A stretch of DNA of 64,000 bases from Sphingopyxis sp. H053 (GCF_001468225.1 NZ_LNRU01000017.1:20012-84011); one strand, 5' to 3'. Positions 7,831-16,847 are shown, numbered from the stretch's first letter. Notes: generated from the sequence alone by a model not told the origin. Translations and numbers: made by a program.

Positions 7831-8209
7831 TCAGATGAGCCCCGGCTGCGCCGGAGGTGCGATCTTCAATTCGCGCGCGATGCGCGCCGTGAGTGCGTGA
7901 ATGTCTGCAAGGGCGGTGATCGGCGCTTTGCGCATCACCGCGCCAGGCGGTTTCCAGAACGGGTTGCGCCAGGCGAGACCAGGTTCGCCAAACCGTTCCG
8001 GGCTGATGCGGACATAGATCCCGTCGGCTTCCAGCACATGCTCGCCCGCCAGCTGTTCCTGCGAGGTGTAATAGCTGATGCGGTAATCGGCGTGCTCGAG
8101 CCCTATCCCTGCTGCGATCTGGCGCAGCGCCCGCGTGCCTTCGCGCCGGTAGTGGCGCAGTTCTTCGGGACGATAGTCGAGCCCGCGTTTGACCAGCGCG
8201 ATGATTGCA
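7831..8209 (-). pseudogene. 3' part of an unknown gene, fused behind the methylase gene
   Basis: About 125 residues are readable, from ALVKRGLDYRPEELRHYRREG to the C-terminal ARELKIAPPAQPGLI. No ATG, GTG or TTG with a ribosome-binding site opens this frame near 8200; further upstream the frame runs antiphase inside the methylase gene and its sequence turns Arg/Ser-rich and unnatural. The simplest reading is a deletion joining a 3'-truncated methylase gene to a 5'-truncated unknown gene near 8200. A single sequencing or frameshift error is the alternative. Confidence 0.45.
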
Positions 8210-9215
8210 GGTCTGCCCGCATGGCTTTGAAGAGCGCACCCAGCTTTGCTTTCGGCGGCACCGCGCGCGGTCCGCAGTCGGGCTGGACTGTCACGCGTTT
8301 CACGATGGGAACCGCCGACGCCAAGTCTGCAACTGTCTGCCGCGCCAAAACTGCAGGTCTGATCTGCCCCGGGATCTTGTCGATCACGTACAAGCGCACG
8401 GCCACGCTGGTGCCCTGCTTGTGATAGCATTTGTCGAGCCGGATGGATGTGCGGACCGTGCAAGAGGCAAAGGTGTCTTCGTAGATTTTTGCAAGCTTTG
8501 CGCTCGGCGTGAACCAGTCCGGCATGATCGCGACGATCCTGCCCCCCTGCTTGAGGCGCGTTATGGCAGCGCGCAGGTGACGCACCGCTGCGAACTCGTC
8601 TGCTCCTCGCCCCATTGACCGAGAGAACGGCGGGTTCATCAGGATCAGGCTTGGCTGCACCGCCGTGTCGAGATGCGAAGCCAGCATGGCCCCATCGATC
8701 CCTGTCATGGTGGCCTCGGGAAACAGCAGAGCCAGCTTTTCACGCCTGCGCGGATCGATTTCGTTGAGATGCAATGCGCTGACATTGGGCAGAGTTGCCA
8801 CGAGGGCGCCATGTCCGGCGCTCGGTTCAAGAACGATATCGGTTGCAAGCGGCTGCGCCAAAATCACGCAAAGCGCTGCAAGGTCTGCGGGCGTCGAGAA
8901 TTGCTGGAACCTGATCTGGTCTTCACTTCTGACCGTATGTGTCGGCAGTGCCTCGATAAGCGCACTGATCTCCGAAATCTGGTGCAGCATCTGAGGCTTG
9001 TTCAGCAGTCCGGCCATGTGGCGCGTCAATGCCGCCTCGAGCAGGTCAAAGGCGTCCCTCTGGCTCCATGCGCCGTTTGCGGAGCCCTCCCCGTAAAGCT
9101 GGCGCATCGTCTCAAACAGGCGTTGCTTGTTCGCCAGTCCGGTGGCGATGGCGTGCTGGATTTCGGTGATTGCTGCGTCCAGCTTCTGGCTGGATTGTTC
9201 AAATAGGTCGGTCAC
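8103..9215 (-). pseudogene. SAM-dependent methylase half of a strawberry-notch-type methylase/helicase, truncated
   Basis: 370 residues are open. A helical N-terminus is followed by FQQFSTPADLAAL (~105), the motif I region VLEPSAGHGALVA (~130), an acidic motif II (LHLNEIDPRRREKL) and the catalytic-type NPPFSRS (~198), i.e. a class I N6-adenine-methylase-like fold. In related plasmid proteins (usually well over 1,000 residues) this domain leads into a strawberry-notch helicase. Here it stops: beyond ~330 the sequence (SSRWSNAGSTIVPKN) is an out-of-frame reading of the next gene. Start is a GTG at 9215 with AGGAG 7 nt upstream, and a G-rich leader tract lies further up. Confidence 0.65.
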
Positions 9216-9246
9216 GGTCTGCTCCTGATGCTGAACCGCATCAGGC

Positions 9247-9270
9247 CATCCCCCTCCCCTCTCGCCTCGG
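9247..9270 (-). promoter_or_regulatory. G-rich leader tract upstream of the methylase gene
   Basis: Sense strand GCGAGAGGGGAGGGGGATG, 32-55 nt before the GTG start; closely similar to the tract before the DUF736 gene, and the AGGAG-containing sequence after it is also alike. Confidence 0.35.
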
Positions 9271-9362
9271 AGTTATGAGCCCGTAATCACCACAGGCTAT
9301 GCGACAAGGGGTGCCCGGCAGCGACGGGAATTCGGGACCGGCACCATCCCGATGATATCGGT

Positions 9363-9392
9363 TTGACTTCTACCGCCGAAAATGATCATAAA
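9363..9392 (+). promoter_or_regulatory. Candidate promoter of parA-parB
   Basis: TTGACT at 9363-9368 and CATAAA at 9387-9392, 18 bp apart, 45 nt upstream of the parA start. It is the best sigma70-like pair in the 220-bp gap between the divergent methylase and parA genes. Confidence 0.35.
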
Positions 9393-9437
9393 ACACGAAC
9401 TGGGTCGCAGAACTGCGATTCATCGAAAGGCAGACGC

Positions 9438-10637
9438 ATGTCCTACACCGTGAACACACTGCGAAATATGACCAGATCCTGCGAAATGATGCGCGATCGG
9501 GTCAAAGCTGTGGTGTTCAAACCTGATGAACGCAAGGTCCTGGATATCACGTTTGGGCCTACGGCGGCAGCGGAATTGGTCGGAAGAACGCCTGAAGCGC
9601 TTGCCAAGGCAGAGAAGGAGGGACGTCTCGCGCCTCCGAAGCAGCTTAACAATGGCCGTCGCTATTACACGCTCGAAGACCTTACTCATATTCGCAAGGC
9701 GCTGAACATTCATCCGGGCAAGCTAGCCCATGAGAATGCGGTCGTAGTAGCCGTGCAGAATTTCAAGGGCGGCGTCGGCAAGAGTACGATTACCAAGCAT
9801 TTCGCCGATTTTCTTGCACTGAACGGATATAGCGTTCTCGTGATCGACTGCGATCCTCAGGCGTCAACGACAACTATGTTCGACATCCAGCCCGAAGCAC
9901 TCATCGATGAAGAGGAGACTTTAGGAAACTTCCTGTCGCCTCGCAGTACATTCGATGATTTCAGGAATGCAATCCGAGAAACCGCTTGGCCTACAATCAA
10001 AATAGTGCCGTCAAGCCTTGGCCTGCAGGATGCAGAGTGGGACCTCACGGCAACGTTGACGGAGGGCGGACAAGCAGTGCGCGAGGGACTTCAGCGTCTC
10101 CGTATTGGCATCGACAGTATCATCAAGGACTTCGACGTCGTCTTGCTCGATCCTCCGCCGGCCATGGGGTTCCTGGGCCTCAATGTGATGGCCGCCGCAA
10201 CAGGTATGCTCATCCCGGTTCCGGCAAGGCAGCTCGACTATCTTTCAACCATCCATTTCATGGACACCATCGCCGAGAATATCGAGATCCTCGAGGATCA
10301 CGGAACACCTGTTGATTATGGGTTCATTCGCGTCGTCTGCTCGGCCTACACCCCCAGCAAGCCAGGTGAAGCCGACATGTGGAAGATGATGAAGGCCACA
10401 TATGCCAATTTCCTGCTGAATCAGCCGATCCTGGCTTCTGAGGAAATCAAGAATGCCACTCAGGCATTCCGGTCGATCTATGAAAGCAAGCCTTCAGCTG
10501 CGCACGCAACCTACCAGCGTTGCCGGGACAATCTCAACGCAGTCTTCGGAGAAGTTCTGAACGAAATACATGAGCAGTGGCCGTCGAAGAGCATTTCGAG
10601 ACGGTCATCTGACACGGCAGGGAGTGTTGCAGCGTGA
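9438..10637 (+). CDS. parA: Plasmid partition ATPase ParA
   Basis: 399 residues. A ~100-residue N-terminal region with a MerR/Xis-like helix-turn-helix (AAELVGRTPEALAKAEKEGRL and RRYYTLEDL) precedes a deviant Walker A KGGVGKST (~110), the A' motif DCDPQAS and Walker B VVLLDPPPA. This long, HTH-bearing form is the type Ia ParA, which also represses its own operon. The start at 9438 (MSYTVN) has GAAAGG about 8 nt upstream; the frame is open to 9363 but without a better site. The stop overlaps the parB start by 4 nt (GTGA). Confidence 0.92.
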   Translation: MSYTVNTLRNMTRSCEMMRDRVKAVVFKPDERKVLDITFGPTAAAELVGRTPEALAKAEKEGRLAPPKQLNNGRRYYTLEDLTHIRKALNIHPGKLAHENAVVVAVQNFKGGVGKSTITKHFADFLALNGYSVLVIDCDPQASTTTMFDIQPEALIDEEETLGNFLSPRSTFDDFRNAIRETAWPTIKIVPSSLGLQDAEWDLTATLTEGGQAVREGLQRLRIGIDSIIKDFDVVLLDPPPAMGFLGLNVMAAATGMLIPVPARQLDYLSTIHFMDTIAENIEILEDHGTPVDYGFIRVVCSAYTPSKPGEADMWKMMKATYANFLLNQPILASEEIKNATQAFRSIYESKPSAAHATYQRCRDNLNAVFGEVLNEIHEQWPSKSISRRSSDTAGSVAA

Positions 10638-11650
10638 GCCGTCGTTCATTGATTGGCGAGGCCCTCGCCTCCCCTGCCCCTGACCAGCCTTCCATCTCTG
10701 AAGCCAAGGACGCTGCAGGGGCAACCGCATCGCGCAATTTCACAACACGTCGGCTTGAAGGCTTCACGGAAGCAGCGCGGATGGTCAAGCGTCCGACCAT
10801 TCGGCTCAAACCTGCAGAATGTTCGATCTGGCCGGGAAACGCCCGTGATTACGAACAGCTCACCGAACCCCGTTTGCGATCTCTGATTGAATCGATCCAA
10901 GCAGAAAACGGGAACCGCATCCCAGTAGTCGTGCGTCGGAAACAGCAAGGTGAGCTGCAGTACGAACTGATCATTGGCACAAGGCGCCACTGGGCTGTCG
11001 CGTGGCTCAACGCCAATCACTACCCGGATATCGAGCTCGTAGCGATTATCGAAGATCTCGATGACGAAGCTGCGTTCCGCCTTGCTGATATCGAGAACCG
11101 CGAGAGGGAAGATATCTCAGATTTAGAACGCGGTTTGAACTACAAGGCAGCAGTCGACACCTATTACGATGGCCTTCAGGCACGGCTTGCTGAACGCGTG
11201 AAGATCTCGAAATCTACGCTCGCACGGTACATCGGCCTGACAGAGATCCCGCAAACAATCGTAAGCGCATTTGCCTCGCCAATGGAACTTCAGGTCCGGT
11301 ACGGTGACAAGCTTCTTCCAGCCATACGCAACCCATCGCTGCGCCCCAGGATGGAGGAAGCAGCAAAGCAAATCGCTGCGGAACAAAGTTTCCGGCAATC
11401 CGGAGACGAAGAGCCAATTTCTGGCCCTCAGGTTGTTGTCCGTCTACTCAAGGCAGTTTCGGGCAGGCCTGGCCGTGCCCAGAAAGCCGTAATCGAAGCC
11501 GCAGGATCGTCCATTGGTGTCATCGAAAAGGATCGTGCACGAGGGCTCACGATAACGATCAAACCCACTGATTTGAGCGCTGACGAAATCCTCGATGCAT
11601 TGCGCCCTCTGATTGAGAAGGCGAAGATTCTAAAAAGGCCTGCCCCATGA
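10634..11650 (+). CDS. parB: Plasmid partition protein ParB
   Basis: 338 residues, GTG start overlapping the parA stop. The N-terminal tail is followed by IRLKPAECSIWPGNARDYE, the nucleotide-binding GTRRHWAVAWL (~120, box of the ParB CTPase), ENREREDISDLERGLNYK and an HTH-like region with ISKSTLARYIGL (~197), all in standard ParB order. It would bind parS and act with ParA to segregate the plasmid. The nearest parS candidate is the palindrome at 11738-11755. Confidence 0.9.
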   Translation: MSRRSLIGEALASPAPDQPSISEAKDAAGATASRNFTTRRLEGFTEAARMVKRPTIRLKPAECSIWPGNARDYEQLTEPRLRSLIESIQAENGNRIPVVVRRKQQGELQYELIIGTRRHWAVAWLNANHYPDIELVAIIEDLDDEAAFRLADIENREREDISDLERGLNYKAAVDTYYDGLQARLAERVKISKSTLARYIGLTEIPQTIVSAFASPMELQVRYGDKLLPAIRNPSLRPRMEEAAKQIAAEQSFRQSGDEEPISGPQVVVRLLKAVSGRPGRAQKAVIEAAGSSIGVIEKDRARGLTITIKPTDLSADEILDALRPLIEKAKILKRPAP

Positions 11651-11737
11651 AGGAGGGTTTCGAACCCACCTATGGCCATGCCTTTACCACTCTGAAAATG
11701 TGGTTTTTATCGTTTTATTTCATATGTTTAGCACACT

Positions 11738-11755
11738 TGTCCCACATGTGGGACA
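11738..11755. promoter_or_regulatory. 18-bp perfect palindrome between parB and repA (parS or rep operator candidate)
   Basis: TGTCCCACATGTGGGACA is a perfect 18-bp palindrome in the 130-bp parB-repA gap, in an AT-rich stretch 26 nt before the repA start. Position and symmetry fit either a ParB site (parS) or an autoregulatory RepA operator. Confidence 0.5.
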
Positions 11756-11780
11756 GCGGCAGATTTACTAGGCGAAGAAC

Positions 11781-13082
11781 GTGAGCGAGAAAGATCAGTC
11801 CTCCTCCGGTCGCCGGGTGCAGTTCGAGATGTTCTTCACGCTGCCTGATTTCAGCGACATCTCGCTGCGGGACTATCAGGAGACCATGCAGCGTCCTTTC
11901 TTCAGCCTTTCGAAGAAGAAGCGCCTGAAACCCATTGAGTACCTCAGCCCGGACAAGTCGGTCACCGTCCATGTATCAGCCAACCCAGCCTATGGGATGG
12001 CGACCATCTGGGATGCAGATATCATGATCTATCTGGCGTCTCACCTCAACGAATTGCGCGAGCGGGGTGACAACGACCTTTCGCCGACCATTCGTGTTCA
12101 ACCTGGCGATCTCCTCAAGCGAATCTGCTGGGGTGTAAGCGGGCGCGCCTATGAGCGACTGATCGCAGCGCTTGATCGTCTTCAGGCCACGACGATCAAG
12201 ACGAACATCCGAGCAAACTCCAAATCCCGCGAGACCACATTTTCGTGGATCGATAGCTATACTCATCTCGTTGATGAGCGAACCCAGCGTTCGCTTGGGA
12301 TGGAAATCACGCTTTCCAAGTGGTTCTTCGACGGGGTCATGGACAAGCGAAATGTCCTTGCGATTTCGCCTTTGTATTTCGAGATAACGAGTGGACTTGG
12401 GAAATGGCTCTACCGCGCAGCTCGCAAGCACGCTGGTGGCAATGGGCCAGAAGGTTTCACGATTGGCTTCGAAACTCTTCATCAGAAAAGCGGCAGCGAA
12501 AGCTCCCTACCCTCGTTCAAGAACAAGATTCTTGAATTGGCGCGAGCTAACAACCTGCCGGATATCAGTCTGGAGGTCATTGGAGCAGAGACGCCGCGCC
12601 CAAAGCTAAAGATGGTGATGCGTCGCCATCTCGAAAAACCTTCTGGAAAAACCGAGGGCAGTGGCTCTGTCACCACGGAGAGCAGAGCCCAGCGCATTCA
12701 GCGCGCAACCCCCGAAAAGGCAGCCAAGGTCAGCCCTCCGCAGGAATTCGTTGATCCTGCCCTCGTGCGCAAGCTCCTTGCAACAACGAGCGCGAGCTTG
12801 CGCCCCGAACAGCAAGCCGATGCATCAGCGGCATTGGACAGCAATGCAAGCCAATCTCAGTCACGGCGAAGGGGAGGGGGCGCGCAGGACACTCTTGACC
12901 CCGAAATCTACCAGGCCATCCGTGCTGAATGTCCTGGTTGGGATCTCGATGTGCTGATGCGGCAATTCGATTCCTTTTTGAACAGCAATCCGCATGAGTT
13001 GCCAAGGAACTACTCGAAACGGTTCTACGGCTTCATGAAGAAGCACCACGAGCGCAACAAGCATACGCTTCCGGGCTTTTGA
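11781..13082 (+). CDS. repA: Replication initiator protein A (RPA family)
   Basis: 433 residues, GTG start. RRVQFEMFFTLPDFSDISLRDYQETMQRPFFSLSKKKR at the N-terminus, then NPAYGMATIWDADIMIYLAS (~70-90), and a winged-helix region with CWGVSGRAYERLIAALDRLQATTI (~112-135) fit the RPA (Pfam RPA, replication initiator protein A) family of alphaproteobacterial plasmids. The C-terminal third contains a Ser/Gln-rich linker and a final domain ending HHERNKHTLPGF. It follows parAB in the same direction and is followed by a 1-kb non-coding, repeat-bearing stretch, the expected order for repA-oriV. Confidence 0.88.
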   Translation: MSEKDQSSSGRRVQFEMFFTLPDFSDISLRDYQETMQRPFFSLSKKKRLKPIEYLSPDKSVTVHVSANPAYGMATIWDADIMIYLASHLNELRERGDNDLSPTIRVQPGDLLKRICWGVSGRAYERLIAALDRLQATTIKTNIRANSKSRETTFSWIDSYTHLVDERTQRSLGMEITLSKWFFDGVMDKRNVLAISPLYFEITSGLGKWLYRAARKHAGGNGPEGFTIGFETLHQKSGSESSLPSFKNKILELARANNLPDISLEVIGAETPRPKLKMVMRRHLEKPSGKTEGSGSVTTESRAQRIQRATPEKAAKVSPPQEFVDPALVRKLLATTSASLRPEQQADASAALDSNASQSQSRRRGGGAQDTLDPEIYQAIRAECPGWDLDVLMRQFDSFLNSNPHELPRNYSKRFYGFMKKHHERNKHTLPGF

Positions 13083-13228
13083 AGATCGCGACCTTCTGCA
13101 GGACTTGGTAGCGGCGCCCGGCGCGCTGGTAGAGCTGCCGCTCGGCTTCAGGCCTGATTACGCTCTGCCGCAGGCATAGCGATCTATCGTAACAATAAGA
13201 ACCGTCTCATCATGCACGGCAGCTAGCG

Positions 13229-13245
13229 AACGTGTTTTCGGGAAT
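13229..13245 (-). repeat. Iteron-like repeat, copy 1
   Basis: Reads ATTCCCGAAAACACGTT on the minus strand; shares GAAAACACGTT with the copies at 13503 and 13536. Confidence 0.55.
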
Positions 13246-13502
13246 CACTTCGCTTAGCCCGCCCGATCAGAGGATCGCGTCTACGTTCGGCGCCTGCTAA
13301 GAAATCGCTGACTATGCCCAAGACCACCGGCATAGACCCTACGGCCGTGCTTCTGCCGTCCATCTTTGACTGAAATCAGCGATCTACTGTGCAGCGCTCA
13401 AGCCAGCTGGCAGATCGCCTTAGGCTCCACTTCGGTCACTGCGATCCAGAAACCCGACAGGTCGGCCTTCAAGCTGGGCGATGGAAAATGCCTCCAAAAA
13501 CC

Positions 13503-13519
13503 ATTCCTGAAAACACGTT
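13503..13519 (+). repeat. Iteron-like repeat, copy 2
   Basis: ATTCCTGAAAACACGTT; one base different from copy 1. Confidence 0.55.
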
Positions 13520-13535
13520 AGACCGGAAATACCAC

Positions 13536-13552
13536 ATTTCCGAAAACACGTT
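13536..13552 (+). repeat. Iteron-like repeat, copy 3
   Basis: ATTTCCGAAAACACGTT; begins 33 bp after copy 2, i.e. about three helical turns, in the same orientation. Confidence 0.55.
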
Positions 13553-14094
13553 TGTTTCAGCATAGGGGCAAATGGGGGATCAGAAAGTTTGGGATCGGCG
13601 CATCATATGTGAATCGGAACGCTAACTGATCCTCTGGCCTCACGTTCTCAGCCGCGCTTTCAAAGTTATCAACAGGGCGGGGAGGTGGCGAACGTGTGAT
13701 CAGGCATCAGATGACGTGTTATTAGAATCTGGCGGTCGTGCTATCAGAAACCGAACATCGTGTTTTCAGATTCGGCATAGCCGCCCCGACTCGCGAGAAA
13801 TCAGGAGTTTGCAGGCTGATCGCGAGCAGGTAACCTCTTAACCTTAGAATCTAAATCCCCTAACGTTCACGCCTGCGGCGGATTTGTTATTGATTTGATT
13901 CAAGATTAAGGAAGGCCGACATATCCCTTCGACAATGACCGCTTTGCGTGCAATGCGTACCTTCCACCGGGATGGCAGCTCGGCAGATTAGCGCTCGTGA
14001 CAGCTTTAAGATCGATTCCGTGAATCACGACAGGGACCTGTGATTCAAACTTCCGATTGGCTTAACTTCACGTGGCTATCGCATAGTCCTCCGC

Positions 14095-14376
14095 ATGTTA
14101 GAGGATGGACAAGGGGAATGTCAGATCTGGCTCGAAGCCAAAGATCCCGATCTCAATGTTGCAAGGCGGTACGTCATATCTCGAAGCCAGGACCTGTTCG
14201 GTGTCACGATTGTTGAATTCTCATGGGGGCGGATTGGAACGCGTGGACAGCGACGCAAGTTATCCTTCGCCGACGCAGGCAGGGCGACAAAGTTCGTAGA
14301 ACAATTGCTGCGTCGCAGAGCGACCTCACATCATCGAATTGGCGTTTGCTACCGGGAGGTATTCCGGGGTCCATGA
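14095..14376 (+). CDS. WGR domain protein
   Basis: 93 residues that are almost entirely a WGR domain: RRYVISRSQDLFGVTIVEFSWGRIGTRGQRRKLSF then AGRATKFVEQLLRRRATSHHRIGVCYREV. Stand-alone WGR proteins of this size are found on rhizobial and sphingomonad replicons; the domain is a putative nucleic-acid-binding module (also in PARPs and MolR). No partner gene is evident: it lies between the origin region and the Tni transposon. Confidence 0.85.
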   Translation: MLEDGQGECQIWLEAKDPDLNVARRYVISRSQDLFGVTIVEFSWGRIGTRGQRRKLSFADAGRATKFVEQLLRRRATSHHRIGVCYREVFRGP

Positions 14377-14381
14377 TACGT

Positions 14382-15009
14382 TCACGTGTCCGTTGGGACG
14401 ATTGCGCCATCGGAAGTTCGAAGGCTGACCATACTGGCAGTCGCCAAAGCCGCAACTGATTGTGAAGCGGTTCGCTTGGTCACCCCAAGGCCTCTGGCAA
14501 GCTCCGCACGGGTGAGAGGTCCGATACCGGCTACCAGACGCCAAGCTAGGGGAGCCGTCGAGGAGGCGTACAGGCCTGAAAGTGCTCCCTCAGCCTGCAG
14601 GTGAGCCCTTTGCATGGCACGGAGGTCAGCGCCTGCACTCTCAGCGGTACCCTGAAGCGCACGGCCTAATAGGACAGGCAGGGGTTCCTCGTGAAGTTCA
14701 CGGAACAGAGCCCGCGGCATGACCCCAGCAAGCGCCATTGGCGCCGAGCCCAGCCCAAACAAGTGCGGCCGCATGGCAGCAGCGAGCGATGCCGCCCAGG
14801 CCGCCCCACGCGGTGCCATACGCGTTACCGCGAACCCACCGACTTGGACCATCTCACTGCCACCCTCGAGGAAATCGATTTCTTCAGTTCGCAGCTCCGC
14901 CAACCATTCAAGCAAGGCGCCCATCGGATCGCGGGTCGGCAGCAGCGCATCGAGCCGTTCGAGCGCGCGATCGGCGGGCCTGTATGTCTCGCTGAATCCT
15001 TCGGAGTGA
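14382..15009 (-). pseudogene. C-terminal remnant of a helix-turn-helix protein, cut by the Tni transposon
   Basis: A frame is open from about 15000 to 14382 (readable from GFSETYRPADRALERLDALL onward, ~205 residues) but has no start codon before the ATG at 14924. Its C-terminal ~95 residues (SSTAPLAWRLVAGIGPLTRAEL then GLGVTKRTASQSVAAL) align well with the C-terminal helix-turn-helix of the protein at 19194-20399. The 5' end is missing exactly where the transposon end begins, so it is probably an interrupted relative of the transposon's own gene. Possible N-terminal counterpart: 21884-22192. Confidence 0.55.
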
Positions 15010-15016
15010 TGTCAGC

Positions 15017-15037
15017 CGACAAAATAGGCTACATTTC
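15017..15037 (+). repeat. Transposon left-end repeat 1
   Basis: Contains ACAAAATAGGCTACATTTC; 20 of 21 bases equal to repeat 2, same orientation, 103 bp apart. Likely TniA (TnsB-like) binding site. Confidence 0.7.
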
Positions 15038-15119
15038 AATAATATCATGTAATATCAATATATTACATCGGATGCTCTGCGAGTAATTCTGTCTAGGGCA
15101 ATATACACGTCGCGGTGTT

Positions 15120-15140
15120 CGACAAAATAAGCTACATTTC
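15120..15140 (+). repeat. Transposon left-end repeat 2
   Basis: Contains ACAAAATAAGCTACATTTC, second copy of the left-end repeat, 34 nt before the tniA start. Confidence 0.7.
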
Positions 15141-15173
15141 GCGGACAGCAAAAATCATTGGGGAGCCCGTTCC

Positions 15174-16847
15174 GTGATTGAGCGCAAGCCGTCTCCAGCG
15201 CCCCGGCGGAGCCTCAAATCGCTTGAGGCGGGATTGGCTCTCTACCCCCATTTCCGGCGACATATATCGCTTTCCGGCCCGGTGACAGCGGCTCAGGTTC
15301 AGGCGATTTCCGAGGCAACCGGCCTTAAAGAGCGGCAGATACGGACACTGGCCGCGCGCTTCCGGGTGCATCCGGTCGCGGAAACGCTGGCTCCAAAACC
15401 GCGTGGACCCGCTGTTGGATCGCACAGGATCGATCCCGAGGTGAGGGCCGCCATCGAGACGTTGATCGACGAAATTGCGCTCAAGATGGTGCCGCCATCG
15501 CGTGCGGAAGCGGCGCGGCAGATTTGGGGCCTGTTGCACGCGGACAACGGAGATCATCGCTTTCCCGCCGATCTGATCCCAAGCGAGAAGACGATCGAGC
15601 GGCTTCTGGCTGAGATTCCGAGCCGTGTTTGGGCGAAAGCGACGATGGGATCGAAGACGCGGAGCGCCCATGAACCGCACCCCGGCGAATATGCAAGCGA
15701 GGGATTTCTCGACCTGGTTCAGATGGATCACACCAAGGGCGATGTCATCCTGGTCGATAGTCTGCGGCGCGAACAGCTCGGAAGACCGTGGATCACCTTC
15801 CTCATCGAAATCTGGACCCGGTCCATTCTTGGTTACTATGTCAGCTTCGGCGACCCCTCGATATTCCGGTGCGGACGGGCGGTTGCGAGCGCTGTGTTGC
15901 CCAAAGAGCCGGCCCTCGCCCACCTGGGCGTCGATGTCAGCTATCCGATGCACGGTTTGTTCCGGCGCTTGCATGCCGATCAGGCCAAACCGCATCGCTC
16001 CGAAGCCTTCCGGCGCGCCTGCGTCCGCAATGGGATTGGCCCCGATGTGCGGAGGCCCGGGCCGGCCCATCTTGGCGGGCATATCGAGCGGCTGATCGGC
16101 ACGATGATTGGAAAACTGCGGCTTTTGCCCGGTGCGACCGGATCGAACGTGGCGGCGCGCGACGGCTATGATGCCGAGGCGGACGCGGCGATGACGCTTG
16201 TGGAATTCGAGCGCTGGCTGCTGTGCCAGATCGCGATCTATCATCACGCGCCGCATAGCGCGCTGGGCGGCCTGTGTCCGGCCCAGATGTGGGAGCGCGA
16301 GGCGGCGAAGCACAGCCCGCTGCTGCCCGTGTCGGTCGATGCGGGCGAACTGTTCCGCCAGTTTCTGCCGTCGAAGTCGCTCACGGTCCATGCCAAGGGT
16401 ATCCAGATCAGATATCGCCATTACTGGCACCCGATGCTTGCCGCCAGGATCGGCCAAAGGGTCGAGATCAGCTGGGATGAGCGGACGATCCAGCATATCT
16501 ACGCCGACCTCGACGGCCGCTATGTCGAATTGCCGGTTGTCGGCGACTATCCCGACGTCTGGGAGGCGGATTGGGAGGCCGCCAGGGCAGGAGTGCGGGC
16601 GCTAGGCCGGGCCTACCAGGCCGATGGCGGTCGCGCGGCGACGGCGCGGGCGGTGGCCGCCGCCAATCAGGAAATCCACCGCGCCCGCGTTCGCACGAAG
16701 GCGGCGCGGCGCCAGGCAAAGCGCCGCGAAGGCGAGGGGACGACGCTCGCGGACCTCCGGTATGGCGAAGCGCCGGAAAAGCCGCCCATTGACTGGAAAC
16801 CGGTCGCCGAGCTCAGCGAAGACGACTGGTTGCAGGAGCGGACATGA
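15174..16847 (+). CDS. tniA: TniA (TnsB-like) DDE transposase
   Basis: 557 residues, GTG start. An N-terminal helix-turn-helix region (~35-65) is followed by an rve-type catalytic core: first Asp in LVQMDHTKGD (~185), second Asp in LHADQAKPHRSEAF (~267), and Glu in GGHIERLIGTM (~300). A Mu-transposase-type beta-barrel region and an Arg/Lys-rich C-terminal tail with WKP...DDW, typical of the part that contacts TniB/TnsC, follow. It would cut and join the transposon ends. First gene of tniABQ; its stop overlaps the tniB start. Confidence 0.92.
   Translation: MIERKPSPAPRRSLKSLEAGLALYPHFRRHISLSGPVTAAQVQAISEATGLKERQIRTLAARFRVHPVAETLAPKPRGPAVGSHRIDPEVRAAIETLIDEIALKMVPPSRAEAARQIWGLLHADNGDHRFPADLIPSEKTIERLLAEIPSRVWAKATMGSKTRSAHEPHPGEYASEGFLDLVQMDHTKGDVILVDSLRREQLGRPWITFLIEIWTRSILGYYVSFGDPSIFRCGRAVASAVLPKEPALAHLGVDVSYPMHGLFRRLHADQAKPHRSEAFRRACVRNGIGPDVRRPGPAHLGGHIERLIGTMIGKLRLLPGATGSNVAARDGYDAEADAAMTLVEFERWLLCQIAIYHHAPHSALGGLCPAQMWEREAAKHSPLLPVSVDAGELFRQFLPSKSLTVHAKGIQIRYRHYWHPMLAARIGQRVEISWDERTIQHIYADLDGRYVELPVVGDYPDVWEADWEAARAGVRALGRAYQADGGRAATARAVAAANQEIHRARVRTKAARRQAKRREGEGTTLADLRYGEAPEKPPIDWKPVAELSEDDWLQERT

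Larger units (their letters stand above)
13083..14094. other. Non-coding stretch; candidate vegetative origin (oriV)
   Basis: About 1 kb without a plausible gene, directly after repA. It holds short repeats of the form ATTCC(C/T)GAAAACACGTT (13503-13519 and 13536-13552 on plus, 13229-13245 on minus, a weaker copy on minus at 13757-13772), a DnaA-box-like TTATCAACA (13666-13674), and AT-rich runs at 13830-13920. This is the usual make-up of an iteron origin. No inverted-repeat terminator or RNA gene was evident. Confidence 0.6.

Noticed and set aside
7177..8424. Long plus-strand frame of 415 codons
   Set aside because: Runs antisense across three minus-strand genes or fragments with good starts; composition is that of a reversed GC-rich gene.
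11648..11675. tRNA T-arm-like sequence (GGGTTTCGAACCC) after parB
   Set aside because: Only the T-arm-like hairpin is present; no acceptor, D or anticodon arms can be built around it.
15132..16496. Long minus-strand frame
   Set aside because: Antisense of tniA, which has the full DDE core.
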